From CADCWK01 sp965218235 (GTDB lineage: Bacteria > Chloroflexota > Chloroflexia > Thermomicrobiales > UBA6265): a stretch of 64,000 nucleotides of DNA. How positions within the stretch are numbered: position 1 is the stretch's first letter; every line of letters begins with the position of its first letter. The notes beneath the pieces are model-generated. The model saw nothing but the letters and a program-made list of their open reading frames with translations, made no database searches and was not told where the DNA came from. Below, piece by piece: positions 42,306-50,983 of this stretch. The position numbers and the translations under genes were made by a program. The stretch is taken from the NCBI GenBank assembly GCA_965218235.1, contig OZ244595.1, forward strand, positions 1,488,001 to 1,552,000, read 5' to 3'.

Positions 42306-42409
42306 GGGCCATCAGTTCCGTTCTCGTTTGTAGCGCCAGGCCCCCGGATGGGAGTTGCGCACCAATGTCGCTCAGCTGGCACGCTTCACTGCCGTTCAGG
42401 GCCGGTGCC
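42267..42409. repeat. Palindromic repeat, inverted pair B
   Basis: A minus-sense unit (42267-42300, AGGGACCAGC and CGACATTGGATTCGAC) and a plus-sense unit (42361-42409, ACCAATGTCGCTCAGCTGG and TTCAGGGCCGGT) 60 bases apart. The left unit overlaps the 3' end of the Ham1-like gene. Confidence 0.75.
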
Positions 42410-42454
42410 GAGCTAGCCCAGTTGCGCCTCGAAGGTTGATGGGGAACTTCGCGC

Positions 42455-43483
42455 TTAGGGAAGTCGAACTCGCCGCTTCGCGAGACCAGCGGTGTCCGCC
42501 GTTGGATCGCCATTCCCACGCTCGTCGTACCCCTCTTCATCCTCGGCGACCATTCGCTCGGTCCGGGCCAGGCCATCACGGGCGAGCCCGGCGACGACGC
42601 CGTCGATCCAGGGCAGGTCGGCGGCGGTGAAGTCGGGCTTGACCGCGGCGCCGAGTTCGCCAAGCGGGAGGCCGGCGGACGGCGCTACCCGGAGGGCGTC
42701 GATCACCCGGCCGCGGTAGAAGCGGTTGGAACCCGCGAACGGCGCCTCGGCCTTCTTCCGGGTACCCCTGGGGACGCTGGCGAGGGCGCCCAGTATCGCG
42801 GGGTAGGAGGCGCACTCGGGCCGGAGCGGGCAGACGAGACAGGCCGGCTTTCGGGCGGTGCACTGGAGCGCTCCGAACTCGATCAGGGCCTGGTTCCACT
42901 CCCAGCCTCGGCCCGGCGGGACCAGTTGCCGGGCGACGGGGATCACCTCACGATCGTGCCGGAGCTGGTCGGGGACGTCCGGACCGAAGGCGACCCGGTG
43001 GAGGACGCGGCGCATGTTCGTGTCGATGAAGGCCGCGTCCTGCTCGAAGGCGAAGGCCGCGATCGCCCCGGACGTGTACGGGCCGATCCCCGGCAGCGTC
43101 AGCAGGTCGGCGATGTCGCTGGGGAAGACGCCGCCGCGTTCCTCGACGACGAAGCGGGCGGTGCGCTGGAGGTTGACGGCCCGCCGGTTGTAGCCGAGCC
43201 CGGCCCAGGCGGTGATGACGTCGGCGGTCGGGGCGACGGCCAGCGCCGTCACATCGGGGAACTGGTCCAGCCAGCGGTCGTAGTAGGGAATGACCCGGTC
43301 GACCTGCGTCTGCTGGAGCATGACTTCGGCGACGAGGATCGCGTAGGGGTCGCGGGTCCGGCGCCAGGGCAGGTCGCGGGCGTTGGCCGCGAACCAGCCG
43401 AGCAGCCCGTCCCGGACTGCCGCGACCTTCGCCTCGGAGAGCGGGGCGTTCTCGGTGACGCTTTTTCGGCGTGGGGTGGTCAT
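42455..43483 (-). CDS. mutY: A/G-specific adenine DNA glycosylase, without NUDIX domain
   Basis: 342 residues. Removes adenine mispaired with 8-oxoguanine. Catalytic Glu53 in VAEVMLQQTQ, helix-hairpin-helix LPGIGPYTSGAI (about 130-141), Asp154 in FIDTNMRRVL, and an iron-sulfur cluster loop Cys208-x6-Cys215-x2-Cys218-x5-Cys224. The C-terminal 8-oxoG-reading NUDIX domain of standard MutY is missing; instead ~110 residues resemble a short winged-helix region (RFYRGRVIDALRVAPSAGLPLGELG). There is no ribosome site; TATACT lies seven bases upstream of the ATG, suggesting a leaderless mRNA. Confidence 0.92.
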   Translation of the reverse strand: MTTPRRKSVTENAPLSEAKVAAVRDGLLGWFAANARDLPWRRTRDPYAILVAEVMLQQTQVDRVIPYYDRWLDQFPDVTALAVAPTADVITAWAGLGYNRRAVNLQRTARFVVEERGGVFPSDIADLLTLPGIGPYTSGAIAAFAFEQDAAFIDTNMRRVLHRVAFGPDVPDQLRHDREVIPVARQLVPPGRGWEWNQALIEFGALQCTARKPACLVCPLRPECASYPAILGALASVPRGTRKKAEAPFAGSNRFYRGRVIDALRVAPSAGLPLGELGAAVKPDFTAADLPWIDGVVAGLARDGLARTERMVAEDEEGYDERGNGDPTADTAGLAKRRVRLP

Positions 43484-43489
43484 GGCAGA

Positions 43490-43522
43490 AAGTATAGGAG
43501 AGCGCGTCGCCTCAGCGACGCG
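43490..43522 (-). promoter_or_regulatory. mutY promoter region: leaderless -10 box and palindrome
   Basis: On the minus strand TATACT (43496-43491) ends seven bases before the mutY ATG. Directly upstream is a perfect palindrome, CGCGTCGC-CTCA-GCGACGCG (43503-43522), covering the -10/-35 spacer. It could be a regulator site or the terminator hairpin of a plus-strand transcript. Confidence 0.45.
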
Positions 43523-43558
43523 GATGGAACACGCCCGTTGCGAACGAACGACAGCCGC

Positions 43559-44437
43559 TCAGGTGGTTGGGCTGATCGCCGTGAGACGCTGAACGAATCC
43601 GGAGATCGCCTCGGTGGCCCGGTCGAGGTCACCGAAGCCGCCGCCCTCGTAGGTCAGCGCGAGGTGGGTTGCGCCGAGGCGGCGCCAGCTCTCCGCCGTC
43701 CGGAGCCAGTCGTCCTGGCTCGTGGATTCCGTCAGGACGACGCGGCCCTCGACACCGAGACGGTCCGGGTCGCGGCCCTGCTGGTCGGTCAGCCGGCGGA
43801 GCAGCTCCAGCTCGGCCGGGAGGTTCGGACTCGTTGGGGCGGCCAGCGGCATCCAGCCCTCGCCATGCCGGGCGACGCGTTCCAGCACGCGGCGGGAATG
43901 GCCGCCGAACCAGAGCGGAGGTCGGGCGCGCGGTGGCACCGGCGCGATCCCGACCCGGTCCAACCGGTGATGCTGGCCCGCGAAGGAGGCGTACCCGCCC
44001 GGCCAGAGCGCCTCGATCACCGCGATCTGCTCGCTGAGGATCGCTCCCCGGTCGGCGAAGTCGACCCCAAGCGCCTGGAACTCCGGGGCGTTCCAACCGC
44101 TGCCAAGTCCGAACCGGAAGCGGTCGCCGTGGAACCAGACGAGTTCCGCCATCTGCTTGGAGACGAGGGCCGCCGGTCGCTGCGGAAGGACCAGCACGGA
44201 TGTCGCGAAGTCGAGCGTGGTCTGGTGGGCGAGGTACGCGAAGAGCATGAATGGGTCGTGGTAGCCTCGGGAGATCATGGCGGCTGAACCGTGCGAGTCG
44301 GGCAGCCGCGCCGTAAGGACGTGGTCGGAGGATTCGAGGAACGCGACTCCGGCCCGCTCCATCTCCTGGGCGAAGCGGACGAGACGCTCGGCATCGACAT
44401 CGAACTCGGTGGACGGAAGCCAGGCGCCGATTTGCAT
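43559..44437 (-). CDS. LLM-class F420-dependent oxidoreductase
   Basis: 292 residues with the luciferase-like TIM barrel: MQIGAWLPSTEFDVDAERLVRFAQEMER at the start, SSDHVL, HDPFMLFAYLAHQTTLDFATSVLVLPQR, the family signature RFRFGLGSGWNAPEFQALG, and PPLWFGGHSRRVLERVARHGEGW. This TIGR03619-like subgroup typically uses coenzyme F420. The physiological substrate is unknown. AAGAAGG precedes the ATG. It ends 75 bases before the mutY start on the same strand. Confidence 0.87.
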   Translation of the reverse strand: MQIGAWLPSTEFDVDAERLVRFAQEMERAGVAFLESSDHVLTARLPDSHGSAAMISRGYHDPFMLFAYLAHQTTLDFATSVLVLPQRPAALVSKQMAELVWFHGDRFRFGLGSGWNAPEFQALGVDFADRGAILSEQIAVIEALWPGGYASFAGQHHRLDRVGIAPVPPRARPPLWFGGHSRRVLERVARHGEGWMPLAAPTSPNLPAELELLRRLTDQQGRDPDRLGVEGRVVLTESTSQDDWLRTAESWRRLGATHLALTYEGGGFGDLDRATEAISGFVQRLTAISPTT

Positions 44438-44787
44438 GACAATCCTTCTTGGATGGCGATCCTGATGGACAACGGTTGAACGCGACGACCCGACGCCAGG
44501 GGCGCCGAGTCGTCGGAGTATCTTCGAGAACCGGACCGATGGTGGATGGGCCTGGCGCTCGGCCTGAAGGGACCGGCTTCACGACATTGTTGGCGCACCG
44601 CCCGGACACCCCGGCCACGGCGGGATGGCCGGGGGACTTCCCGCCGCCAATGCGAACACCCGCGTCCATCCGCCGGCACCCGTCGCTGCCCGTTTGAGCT
44701 GGTGTGACGTCGCCTGATCGCATGTCGATGTGCAGCACTAAACCAGGCTCTTGGTCCCTGTCGCACGCACGGTCAGCGATGCGCGGC
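44438..44787. repeat. 350-base gap with palindromic repeat C
   Basis: One clear minus-sense unit at 44557-44594 (CCTGAAGGGACCGGC, then CACGACATTG). A degenerate plus-sense partner may lie at 44649-44705 (CCAATGC, CCGCCGGCACCCGTCGCTGCCC), similar in layout to the copy at 49171. No gene seen in the rest. Confidence 0.6.
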
Positions 44788-45426
44788 TCAATGCGCGGGA
44801 GGGGTAGGCCGCTTGATCTCAATGACCTTCGGCGTGTCGCGGGTGATGCCGACGAACCGCTCGAAGAAGGCGACGGCCTCCGGCCCGGTCGGGACGTTGC
44901 CGAGCTGGAGCTTAAGGTAGGCCGCGCCGCCGTTCGGGAAGACGAAGGTTGGGGTGCCGAAGACGCCGTGCTCAACCGTGGCCCCGCCGTAGTCGTCGCC
45001 GATCGTGCCGAGCTCGTCCCGACTGGCCCGATCCCGATCGAACTGGTCGAGGTCCAACCCGGCCCGGGTCGCGGCCTCGACGATCGTCGCCGGGTCCGCG
45101 AGATCCTGACCCTCCTGGTGACGGAGGTTGAGCAGCTCCCAAACGAAGTCGTGGTACTTCTCGTGGCCCTGCCTGCTGGCCGCCAGTGCCCCCCGGAAGC
45201 CGGGCAGCCCTCGGCTCTGGTAACTGTCCGGCTGCTCCCAGAGCTTCCAGTCATCGCCGCTCCTGCTATTGACCTGCTCCAGTGGGAAGGCCCGCCAGGT
45301 CGCCCTGAGCGGATACCCAAGCTCAGCCTCGACGTTATGCAGCCAGATCGCGGCGGGGTTCACGAAGGGGCACTGGAAGTCGAAGAAGACATCGAACTCA
45401 AGATCGCGAAAGTCCTGCTCGGCCAT
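44788..45426 (-). CDS. DsbA-family thioredoxin-fold protein (FrnE-like)
   Basis: 212 residues, cytosolic (no signal peptide). The fold is shown by LEFDVFFDFQCPFVNPAAIWL, the helical insertion RGALAASRQGHEKYHDFVWELLNLRHQEG, and the cis-proline stretch GVFGTPTFVFPNG. The active site reads C-P-F-V, so only the first Cys of the CxxC pair is kept; disulfide exchange by the classical route is not possible, and a glutathione- or mycothiol-linked role or an isomerase role is more likely. GAGGAG precedes the ATG at 45426. Confidence 0.8.
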   Translation of the reverse strand: MAEQDFRDLEFDVFFDFQCPFVNPAAIWLHNVEAELGYPLRATWRAFPLEQVNSRSGDDWKLWEQPDSYQSRGLPGFRGALAASRQGHEKYHDFVWELLNLRHQEGQDLADPATIVEAATRAGLDLDQFDRDRASRDELGTIGDDYGGATVEHGVFGTPTFVFPNGGAAYLKLQLGNVPTGPEAVAFFERFVGITRDTPKVIEIKRPTPPAH

Positions 45427-45662
45427 GGAAACTCCTCGTGGGGATGTCGTTCGCAGGCGCCTCGGCGCTCCACCGGCACGTAGCTTACCAAAAGACACCT
45501 GCTATCACGGGGTGAGTCGGTTCCCGTTCGAACCAGTCACCGTTGGATCCCGATCAGGCGGACTCCCTGGTGGACGGAATCGACGCTCCCTTCTCCAAAA
45601 TACTACAACACGATTTTTCGAGATATGACTTGTTGTCGCGGTACAGGCGACGATACGGCTCG

Positions 45663-46265
45663 TCACGAGATCGGAAGTTGTCGCCATGCGGTCACGACGC
45701 ATTCGTGGAGATCGTCCAGCGAGCCCTCGTTTCGAATAACGGTGTTCGCTCGTGCAAGGCGTGAGGCAACGTCCGGCTGCGAGGTGACGCGACGCAGCGC
45801 GTCCTCCATGGTCAGTCCGCGGGTCTCAACGAGGCGACGCGACTGCAACGCCGGGTCAGCGACGATGAGCCAGACCCGGTCGCAGCTGTCGGCGTGACCA
45901 CTCTCGATCAGCTTGACAGCATCGATTGCGACAACATCGGCGCTTGACCGTTGGACTCTGTTGTCGATCTCCCGCCGGATGGCCGGATGCGTCAGGCGGT
46001 CGAGGTCGGCCAGCTCGGCGGGATCGGCGAAGACGATGCGACCCAGTGCCGGGCGGTCGATCATGCCGTCGGTCGCGACGATCCCACGTCCCCATCGCTC
46101 GACCAGCACCCGGTGCAGCGGTCGACCGGGTTCGATCAGCCAGTGGTAGACCCAATCCGCGTCGATCGTCTCAGCGCCGAGTTCCGCCAGGATGGCCATG
46201 ACCGTGCTCTTGCCGGAGGCTATTCCGCCGGTTACACCGAGCCGGAACGGTCGTGGGTCGGTCAT
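45663..46265 (-). CDS. coaE: Dephospho-CoA kinase
   Basis: 200 residues; last step of coenzyme A synthesis, ATP-dependent phosphorylation of the 3'-hydroxyl of dephospho-CoA. P-loop GVTGGIASGKST (10-21), the acidic motif TIDADWVYHWLIEPG, DRPALGRIVFADPAELADLDRLTHPAIR, and VWLIVADPALQSRRLVETRGLTMEDALRRVTSQ. GGAGGAT lies eight bases before the ATG at 46265; a longer frame upstream has no homology and covers a repeat. Confidence 0.95.
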   Translation of the reverse strand: MTDPRPFRLGVTGGIASGKSTVMAILAELGAETIDADWVYHWLIEPGRPLHRVLVERWGRGIVATDGMIDRPALGRIVFADPAELADLDRLTHPAIRREIDNRVQRSSADVVAIDAVKLIESGHADSCDRVWLIVADPALQSRRLVETRGLTMEDALRRVTSQPDVASRLARANTVIRNEGSLDDLHECVVTAWRQLPIS

Positions 46266-46298
46266 GACGGTCGATCCTCCGCAATGTTGGTCTGATGG

Positions 46299-46339
46299 AC
46301 CGGCCCTGACGGGACCGGCTGAAGGACAGTTGCTTCGGC
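46299..46339 (-). repeat. Palindromic repeat D, single minus-sense unit
   Basis: CCGGCCCTGACGGGACCGG followed by CTGAAGGACAGTTG. It lies in the coaE leader, 34 bases upstream of its start. No convergent partner seen. Confidence 0.65.
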
Positions 46340-46521
46340 GCCGGCTGTCAGGGTGACCGATTCGACTCAGCGGGCGAGCCAGCTGGAACACCACAACACA
46401 GCGCAACGGATGGAGTTGAGTCATCTGGTCCTATTCACCGGCGCGCTTACGATGCGGACATCGAGGTCCGAGTCTGAACACGACAACGTCAAATGTAAAT
46501 GTTGTTGTATCTGGGCGGACG

Positions 46522-46537
46522 GACTGACATGTCAGTC
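46522..46537. promoter_or_regulatory. Perfect 16-bp palindrome after the ABC-F gene
   Basis: GACTGACATGTCAGTC reads identically on both strands and ends seven bases from the ABC-F stop. The region around it (46430-46520) is unusually AT-rich (AACGTCAAATGTAAATGTTG). It could be a regulator site for the coaE side or part of a transcription end. Confidence 0.4.
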
Positions 46538-46543
46538 GACGCG

Positions 46544-48676
46544 TTAGGCGACCGGCTCCATCTGGGCGGTCGAGTCCTCCCAGATGGCGTAAGCGTCCTC
46601 CAGTTCGGTCTGGGAGCGGGTGTACTCCGTTCCCAGGCGGCGAATCGCGTCGCTGTCCCCGTCGACGCCGGCGATGGCCATCGCGTCGCTCAGCTCGATC
46701 AGTTTGGCTTCCAGCCGCGCGATGTCCTTCTCGGCCTGCTGAAGCTTGCGCTGGAGGTCGCGGGCCGAGCGGTTGTCGAGTTTTCGTGGTGGCTGAGACG
46801 ACGATGCGACGGTTGGGGCGGGTTTGCCGCCGTTGGTCGGGGTGGGTTTGGGCGTGGTTCCGCCGGCGGGCAGCGGCGCGGCCGGCGGTGCGTTCTGGCC
46901 GATCGTCGCCGCCGGGTCGGCCAGGAGGCCGACCGCGCGTTGATGGTCGGTGTAGTTGCCGAGGTACGGCTTGACCCGGCTGTCCTCAATCGCCCAGATT
47001 CGGGTCGCGACCCGATCGATGAAGTAGCGGTCATGGGAGACGAAGAGCAGCGTGCCGTCGAAGGCGCGCAGCATCTCCTCCAGCGTTTCGCGGGCGTGGA
47101 TGTCGAGGTGGTTGGTCGGCTCGTCGAGGACCAGCACGTTGGCCTGCTGGAGCAGCAGGACCGCCAGCGCCAGCCGCGACCGCTCGCCGCCGGAGAGATC
47201 GCCGACGCGCTTGTAGACATCGTCGTTGGAGAACAGGAAGCGGCCGAGGTAGGTCCGGGCCTCCTGTTCCGCCATCGGCAGCGCGTCGAGGATCACCGAG
47301 AGCGGCGTGCCGTCGTGGTGGAGTTGCTCGTGGGTCTGGGCGTAGTAGCCGATCTTGACATTGGCGCCGACCTGGTAGCGGCCAGCGAGCGGCGGCAGGA
47401 TGCCGACCAGCGAGCGGAGCAGCGTCGTCTTGCCACTGCCGTTCGGTCCGATCAGGCCGATCCGGTCGCCCCGTCGGACCTCCAGCTCGCCGGTCCGGAC
47501 GAGGACCTTCTCGGGCTGGTCCGGATCGTGGACGACGGCGCGGACCGGCTCCGGCGTGCGGGGGCGGTCGTGGCGGGTCCCGCCGAGCATCCGGTCCAGC
47601 GCGGTCGGTCCGGTGCCGCTCGTGACGCCGGGGTCCACGACGCCATCTTCCAGGTCGGCGCCGGTGTAGCCGGCCGTCAGTCGGTCCACGGTCAGGACGA
47701 CCTCGCCGCTGCGAACCCCGACCGGAATCTTGAGCGTGATCGTGTCGGCGGCGCGGGGCCGGGCGAGGCGCGGCAGCCGGTCCAGCCGGGTCTGGCGGCC
47801 CTTGGCCTCGCGGGCGCGCTGGCCGGCCTTGTACTTCCGGATGAACTCCTCGGTCCGGGCGATGAACTCCTGCTGCTCGTCGTACTCGATCTTGCGCCGC
47901 GCCATCCGCTCCTCCTTTAGGGTCAGGTAGCGCTGGTACGGAGCGGGGTAGTCCTCCAGGACGCCGAAGGCGAGGTCCATCGTCCGGGTCGTGACGCGGT
48001 CGAGGAAGTAGCGGTCGTGGGAGACGACGAGGCAGGCGCCGTTCCATTTGGAGAGGAAGCCCTCCAGCCACTCCAGCATCTCGAGGTCGAGGTGGTTGGT
48101 CGGCTCGTCCAGCAGGAGCAGGTCGGGCTCGGCGAGCAGCGCCTTGGCGAGGGCGACGCGGGTCTTCTGGCCGCCGCTGAGCAGGTTGACGCGCTCGTCG
48201 AACTGGTCCGGGCGGAAGCCGAGCCCGAGCAGGACCTCATCGGTCCGGAAGTCCATGTCGTAGCCGTTGGCGGATTCGAACCGCTCCTGCAGCCGGTCGT
48301 ACTCGGCCATGATCCGGTCCAGGTCGTCGTCACTGGCCGAGCCCATCTCGGTCTCGATCTCGCGCATCCGGTCGGCGGCGAGTTGAGTCGCGGCGAAGGC
48401 CTCACGGGCCTCCTCTCGGACGGTCCGGTCGCTGTCGAAGCGGGCTTCCTGGGCGAGGTAGGTGATCCGGAGACCGGGCAGCGGCGTAATCGTGCCGCCG
48501 TTCGATTCCTCGACGCCGGCGATGATCCGCAGGATCGTGCTCTTGCCGGCGCCGTTGACGCCGACGAGGGCGACGTGCTGCTTCTCCGCGATCTGGAAGG
48601 TAATGCCATCGAAGATGTCGTGGGCGCCGTAGCTCTTGGCGAGCCCCTCGACGGTCAGGATCGGGACGTTGGCCAT
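46544..48676 (-). CDS. ABC-F family ATPase (ribosome-associated)
   Basis: 710 residues, two ABC domains and no membrane segments. Domain 1: Walker A GVNGAGKST, signature LSGGQKTR, LLLDEPTNHLDLEMLEWLE. Then the ABC-F linker with MARRKIEYDEQQEFIARTEEFIRKYKAGQ (P-site tRNA interaction motif region). Domain 2: GPNGSGKTT, signature LSGGERSR, VLVLDEPTNHLDIHARETLEEML. A C-terminal coiled coil (LQRKLQQAEKDIARLEAKLIELSDAM) follows a TP/PA-rich spacer. An unusual ~55-residue insertion (GADLEDGVVDPG...VHDPDQPEK) precedes domain 2. Such proteins rescue or tune stalled ribosomes; some give antibiotic resistance. GGAGA precedes the ATG at 48676. Confidence 0.93.
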   Translation of the reverse strand: MANVPILTVEGLAKSYGAHDIFDGITFQIAEKQHVALVGVNGAGKSTILRIIAGVEESNGGTITPLPGLRITYLAQEARFDSDRTVREEAREAFAATQLAADRMREIETEMGSASDDDLDRIMAEYDRLQERFESANGYDMDFRTDEVLLGLGFRPDQFDERVNLLSGGQKTRVALAKALLAEPDLLLLDEPTNHLDLEMLEWLEGFLSKWNGACLVVSHDRYFLDRVTTRTMDLAFGVLEDYPAPYQRYLTLKEERMARRKIEYDEQQEFIARTEEFIRKYKAGQRAREAKGRQTRLDRLPRLARPRAADTITLKIPVGVRSGEVVLTVDRLTAGYTGADLEDGVVDPGVTSGTGPTALDRMLGGTRHDRPRTPEPVRAVVHDPDQPEKVLVRTGELEVRRGDRIGLIGPNGSGKTTLLRSLVGILPPLAGRYQVGANVKIGYYAQTHEQLHHDGTPLSVILDALPMAEQEARTYLGRFLFSNDDVYKRVGDLSGGERSRLALAVLLLQQANVLVLDEPTNHLDIHARETLEEMLRAFDGTLLFVSHDRYFIDRVATRIWAIEDSRVKPYLGNYTDHQRAVGLLADPAATIGQNAPPAAPLPAGGTTPKPTPTNGGKPAPTVASSSQPPRKLDNRSARDLQRKLQQAEKDIARLEAKLIELSDAMAIAGVDGDSDAIRRLGTEYTRSQTELEDAYAIWEDSTAQMEPVA

Positions 48677-49320
48677 GCGAGCATTCTCCACGTCGGATGG
48701 GTGCCCCCTGGCCGGCGCGGGGCGACAGCGGCGGGGGAGCGGGATGGGCGAACCGGAACCGGCGTGGGAGCTACATCGTCGTGGTGCCTCGTGGTCTTCA
48801 GGACACGCCATGCCGGAGCCATGGCCATCGGGCAGCAGTCACACGGACGCGACCGAAAACCGGCGGTCCTGTTCCTGATCAGTATACCGGGCGACGCCAG
48901 CGGACCGACCGGCCGTGAACGGACTGCCTTAAGGACACGGGATTTGGGGCTGGCGGCCAAGGGTGCCGACGCTTGTGCGGCGCCGATGTTCCGGCCCTGA
49001 AGGGACCGGCTGAAGGACTTTGAATTCGGCGCTGACGGCCAGTGTCTGGGCGGCGCCGTTCCAGTGGCGATTGGCCAGCGACGGTCCGGCCGAACGACCT
49101 ATGATGTGACGATTGGTGGGCTGGACGGGAGTGCGAGGAATGGGCGGATCGCGGTGCCTGTCAGTCGCACACCCAATGTCGTTCAGCCGGCACACGTCGC
49201 TGCCCTTCAGCCGGCATCACGGTTGTCGTTCAGCCGGTCGCTTCCGGGCTCGGCTGGCGGAGCAATCCACTTCTGAAGCATGCTGCACGGATAAGCGAGC
49301 CGACAACGAGGAGACGCCTG
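48677..49320. other. 644-base gene-free region between divergent ABC-F and lysA genes
   Basis: The left 310 bases show nothing recognisable beyond being the promoter side of the ABC-F gene. The right half is occupied by palindromic repeats E (48990-49255). No RNA gene or leader peptide for either gene was found by eye. Confidence 0.5.
48990..49255. repeat. Palindromic repeats E, inverted pair plus tandem copy
   Basis: Minus-sense unit at 48990-49030 (CCGGCCCTGAAGGGACCGG, CTGAAGGACTTTGAATTCGG). Plus-sense unit at 49171-49216 (CCCAATGTCGTTCAGCCGG, then GCCCTTCAGCCGGC) and a second plus-sense copy at 49223-49255 (TTGTCGTTCAGCCGGTCGC). The last ends 65 bases before lysA. Confidence 0.7.
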
Positions 49321-50652
49321 ATGCTGTGGCCCGATACCTACCAGCGGGATGACGAGGGATCGATCGAGATCGGTGGGGTCCCGGTGACGGAGCTGGCTCG
49401 CGAGTTCGGGACGCCGCTTTACATCTATGATGAGGCGACCCTCCGCGGCCAGGCCCGGCGGCTCCGTGGCGCGTTCGCGGACGCCTACCCGAACAGCCGG
49501 ATCGTCTACGCCGCCAAGGCGCTGCTGTCTCTCGCGGTGGTCGATGTGCTCCATCAGGAGGGGATCGGCCTCGATGTGGTTTCCGGTGGCGAGCTGTACG
49601 GCGGGTTGGCGGCCGGGGTCCCGGCCAGTGAGATGACCTTTCACGGCAACAACAAGGGATCGGACGAGATCGAGGAGACGATCGCGGCCGGGGTCGGTCT
49701 GATCGCGATCGACAACCTGCCCGAGATCGAGCTCGTCTCGCGGCTGGCCGTCGCGGCTGGCGCCGAGGTGGGGTGCCTGCTCCGCCTCAATCCGGGGATC
49801 GACACGCACACCCACGACAAGATCCGGACCGGCCATCTGGACTCCAAGTTCGGCCTGCCGATCACGACGGGCGATGCCGAACGGGCGGTCGCGGCGGTCC
49901 TGGCGGCGCCGGGGCTGCGGCTGCGGGGCTACCACGCCCACGTCGGTTCGCAACTGTTCGACAGCGCGGCCTACGCCCTGGCGGTCGAGACGCTGCTCGC
50001 CTTCGCCGGGGAGATGCGCGACCGGCACGGCTTCGCCCCGGAGATCATCTGCCCTGGCGGCGGGTTCGGGATCGCCTACGAGCGCGAGCAGGCGGCGGCG
50101 CCGGTCGAGCGATGGGCCGCCGGGGCCGCCCAGGCCGTCCGGGCGGGCTGCGCGCGTTACGGGCTGCCGGAGCCGGAGCTGATCGTCGAGCCGGGTCGCT
50201 CGCTGGTCGGGCGGGCCGGTGTCGCGCTCTACACGGTCGGGACGATCAAGCATATCCCCGGTGTCCGGACCTTCGTCTCCGTCGACGGCGGGATGGCCGA
50301 CAACATCCGCCCGACGCTTTACGGGGCGAGCTACCACGTCGAGCTCGCCAGCCGGCCGATGCCTGAGACGGGCCTCGCGCCGGTGACGATCGCCGGGAAG
50401 TACTGCGAGTCCGGCGACATCCTGATCGAGCGGGCGATGCTGCCACCGGTCGCGGCCGGTGACCTCCTCGCCCTGCCCGCGACCGGCGCCTACTGCCTCG
50501 CCATGGCCAGCAACTACAATCTCGCCACGCGGCCGGCCGTGGTGATGGTCCAGTCCGGCGACGCCCGGCTGATCCGCTGGCGGGAGACGTACGCCGACCT
50601 GCTTCGGAACGAGATCGCTCCCGGCGTCCGCGTTGGCGGAGGGTTCTCGTAA
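49321..50652 (+). CDS. lysA: Diaminopimelate decarboxylase
   Basis: 443 residues. Decarboxylates meso-diaminopimelate to L-lysine, the last step of lysine synthesis. PLP fold-type III: Lys66 in VYAAKALLS binds PLP; HVGSQLFD, ICPGGGFGIAY, LIVEPGRSLVG and the C-terminal GKYCESGDIL with the active-site Cys complete the alanine-racemase-like barrel and beta domain. GGAG precedes the ATG by seven bases. No other lysine gene is adjacent; rpoD follows after a gap containing a repeat. Confidence 0.96.
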   Translation: MLWPDTYQRDDEGSIEIGGVPVTELAREFGTPLYIYDEATLRGQARRLRGAFADAYPNSRIVYAAKALLSLAVVDVLHQEGIGLDVVSGGELYGGLAAGVPASEMTFHGNNKGSDEIEETIAAGVGLIAIDNLPEIELVSRLAVAAGAEVGCLLRLNPGIDTHTHDKIRTGHLDSKFGLPITTGDAERAVAAVLAAPGLRLRGYHAHVGSQLFDSAAYALAVETLLAFAGEMRDRHGFAPEIICPGGGFGIAYEREQAAAPVERWAAGAAQAVRAGCARYGLPEPELIVEPGRSLVGRAGVALYTVGTIKHIPGVRTFVSVDGGMADNIRPTLYGASYHVELASRPMPETGLAPVTIAGKYCESGDILIERAMLPPVAAGDLLALPATGAYCLAMASNYNLATRPAVVMVQSGDARLIRWRETYADLLRNEIAPGVRVGGGFS

Positions 50653-50712
50653 TCGTTGATCGGGACTGCGTGTCTAGCCGTTTGTCCAGCCGTTGATCCG
50701 CCCTGAGTGGCA

Positions 50713-50841
50713 GCGACGCGGGCCGGCTGAACGACCTTGGTCGTGAGCATGGCGGCCGTGGGGCGCGGTCATCGACCGAGGCCGTTGGCGCTCGATGTCG
50801 AATCCCATATCGCTCAGCGGGGCGGTGTACGGCCGGTCTCA
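50713..50841. repeat. Palindromic repeat F, inverted pair in the lysA-rpoD gap
   Basis: Minus-sense unit (50713-50740, GGGCCGGCTGAACGACCTTGG) and plus-sense unit (50797-50841, TGTCGAATCCCATATCGCTC then TACGGCCGGTC). They occupy most of the 331-base gap; no gene or clear promoter seen there. Confidence 0.65.
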
Positions 50842-50983
50842 TGCCCGACCAGACTGGTGAGTTGCGCACCGTTCGGGTCCGTAGTAGCGTTCATGGTCCC
50901 TCGCGGTGATGATGAATGTAACCGTGCAACCGCAAGATTCTCTCGTCACGGCCTGAGGGAATCCGAGATTCAGGGTGTACGCC

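Noticed and set aside
48268..48290. GGATTCGAACC, resembling a tRNA T-arm
   Set aside because: It lies inside the ABC-F coding sequence, on the opposite strand to a tRNA reading, with no acceptor or anticodon arms. No tRNA gene was found in the window.
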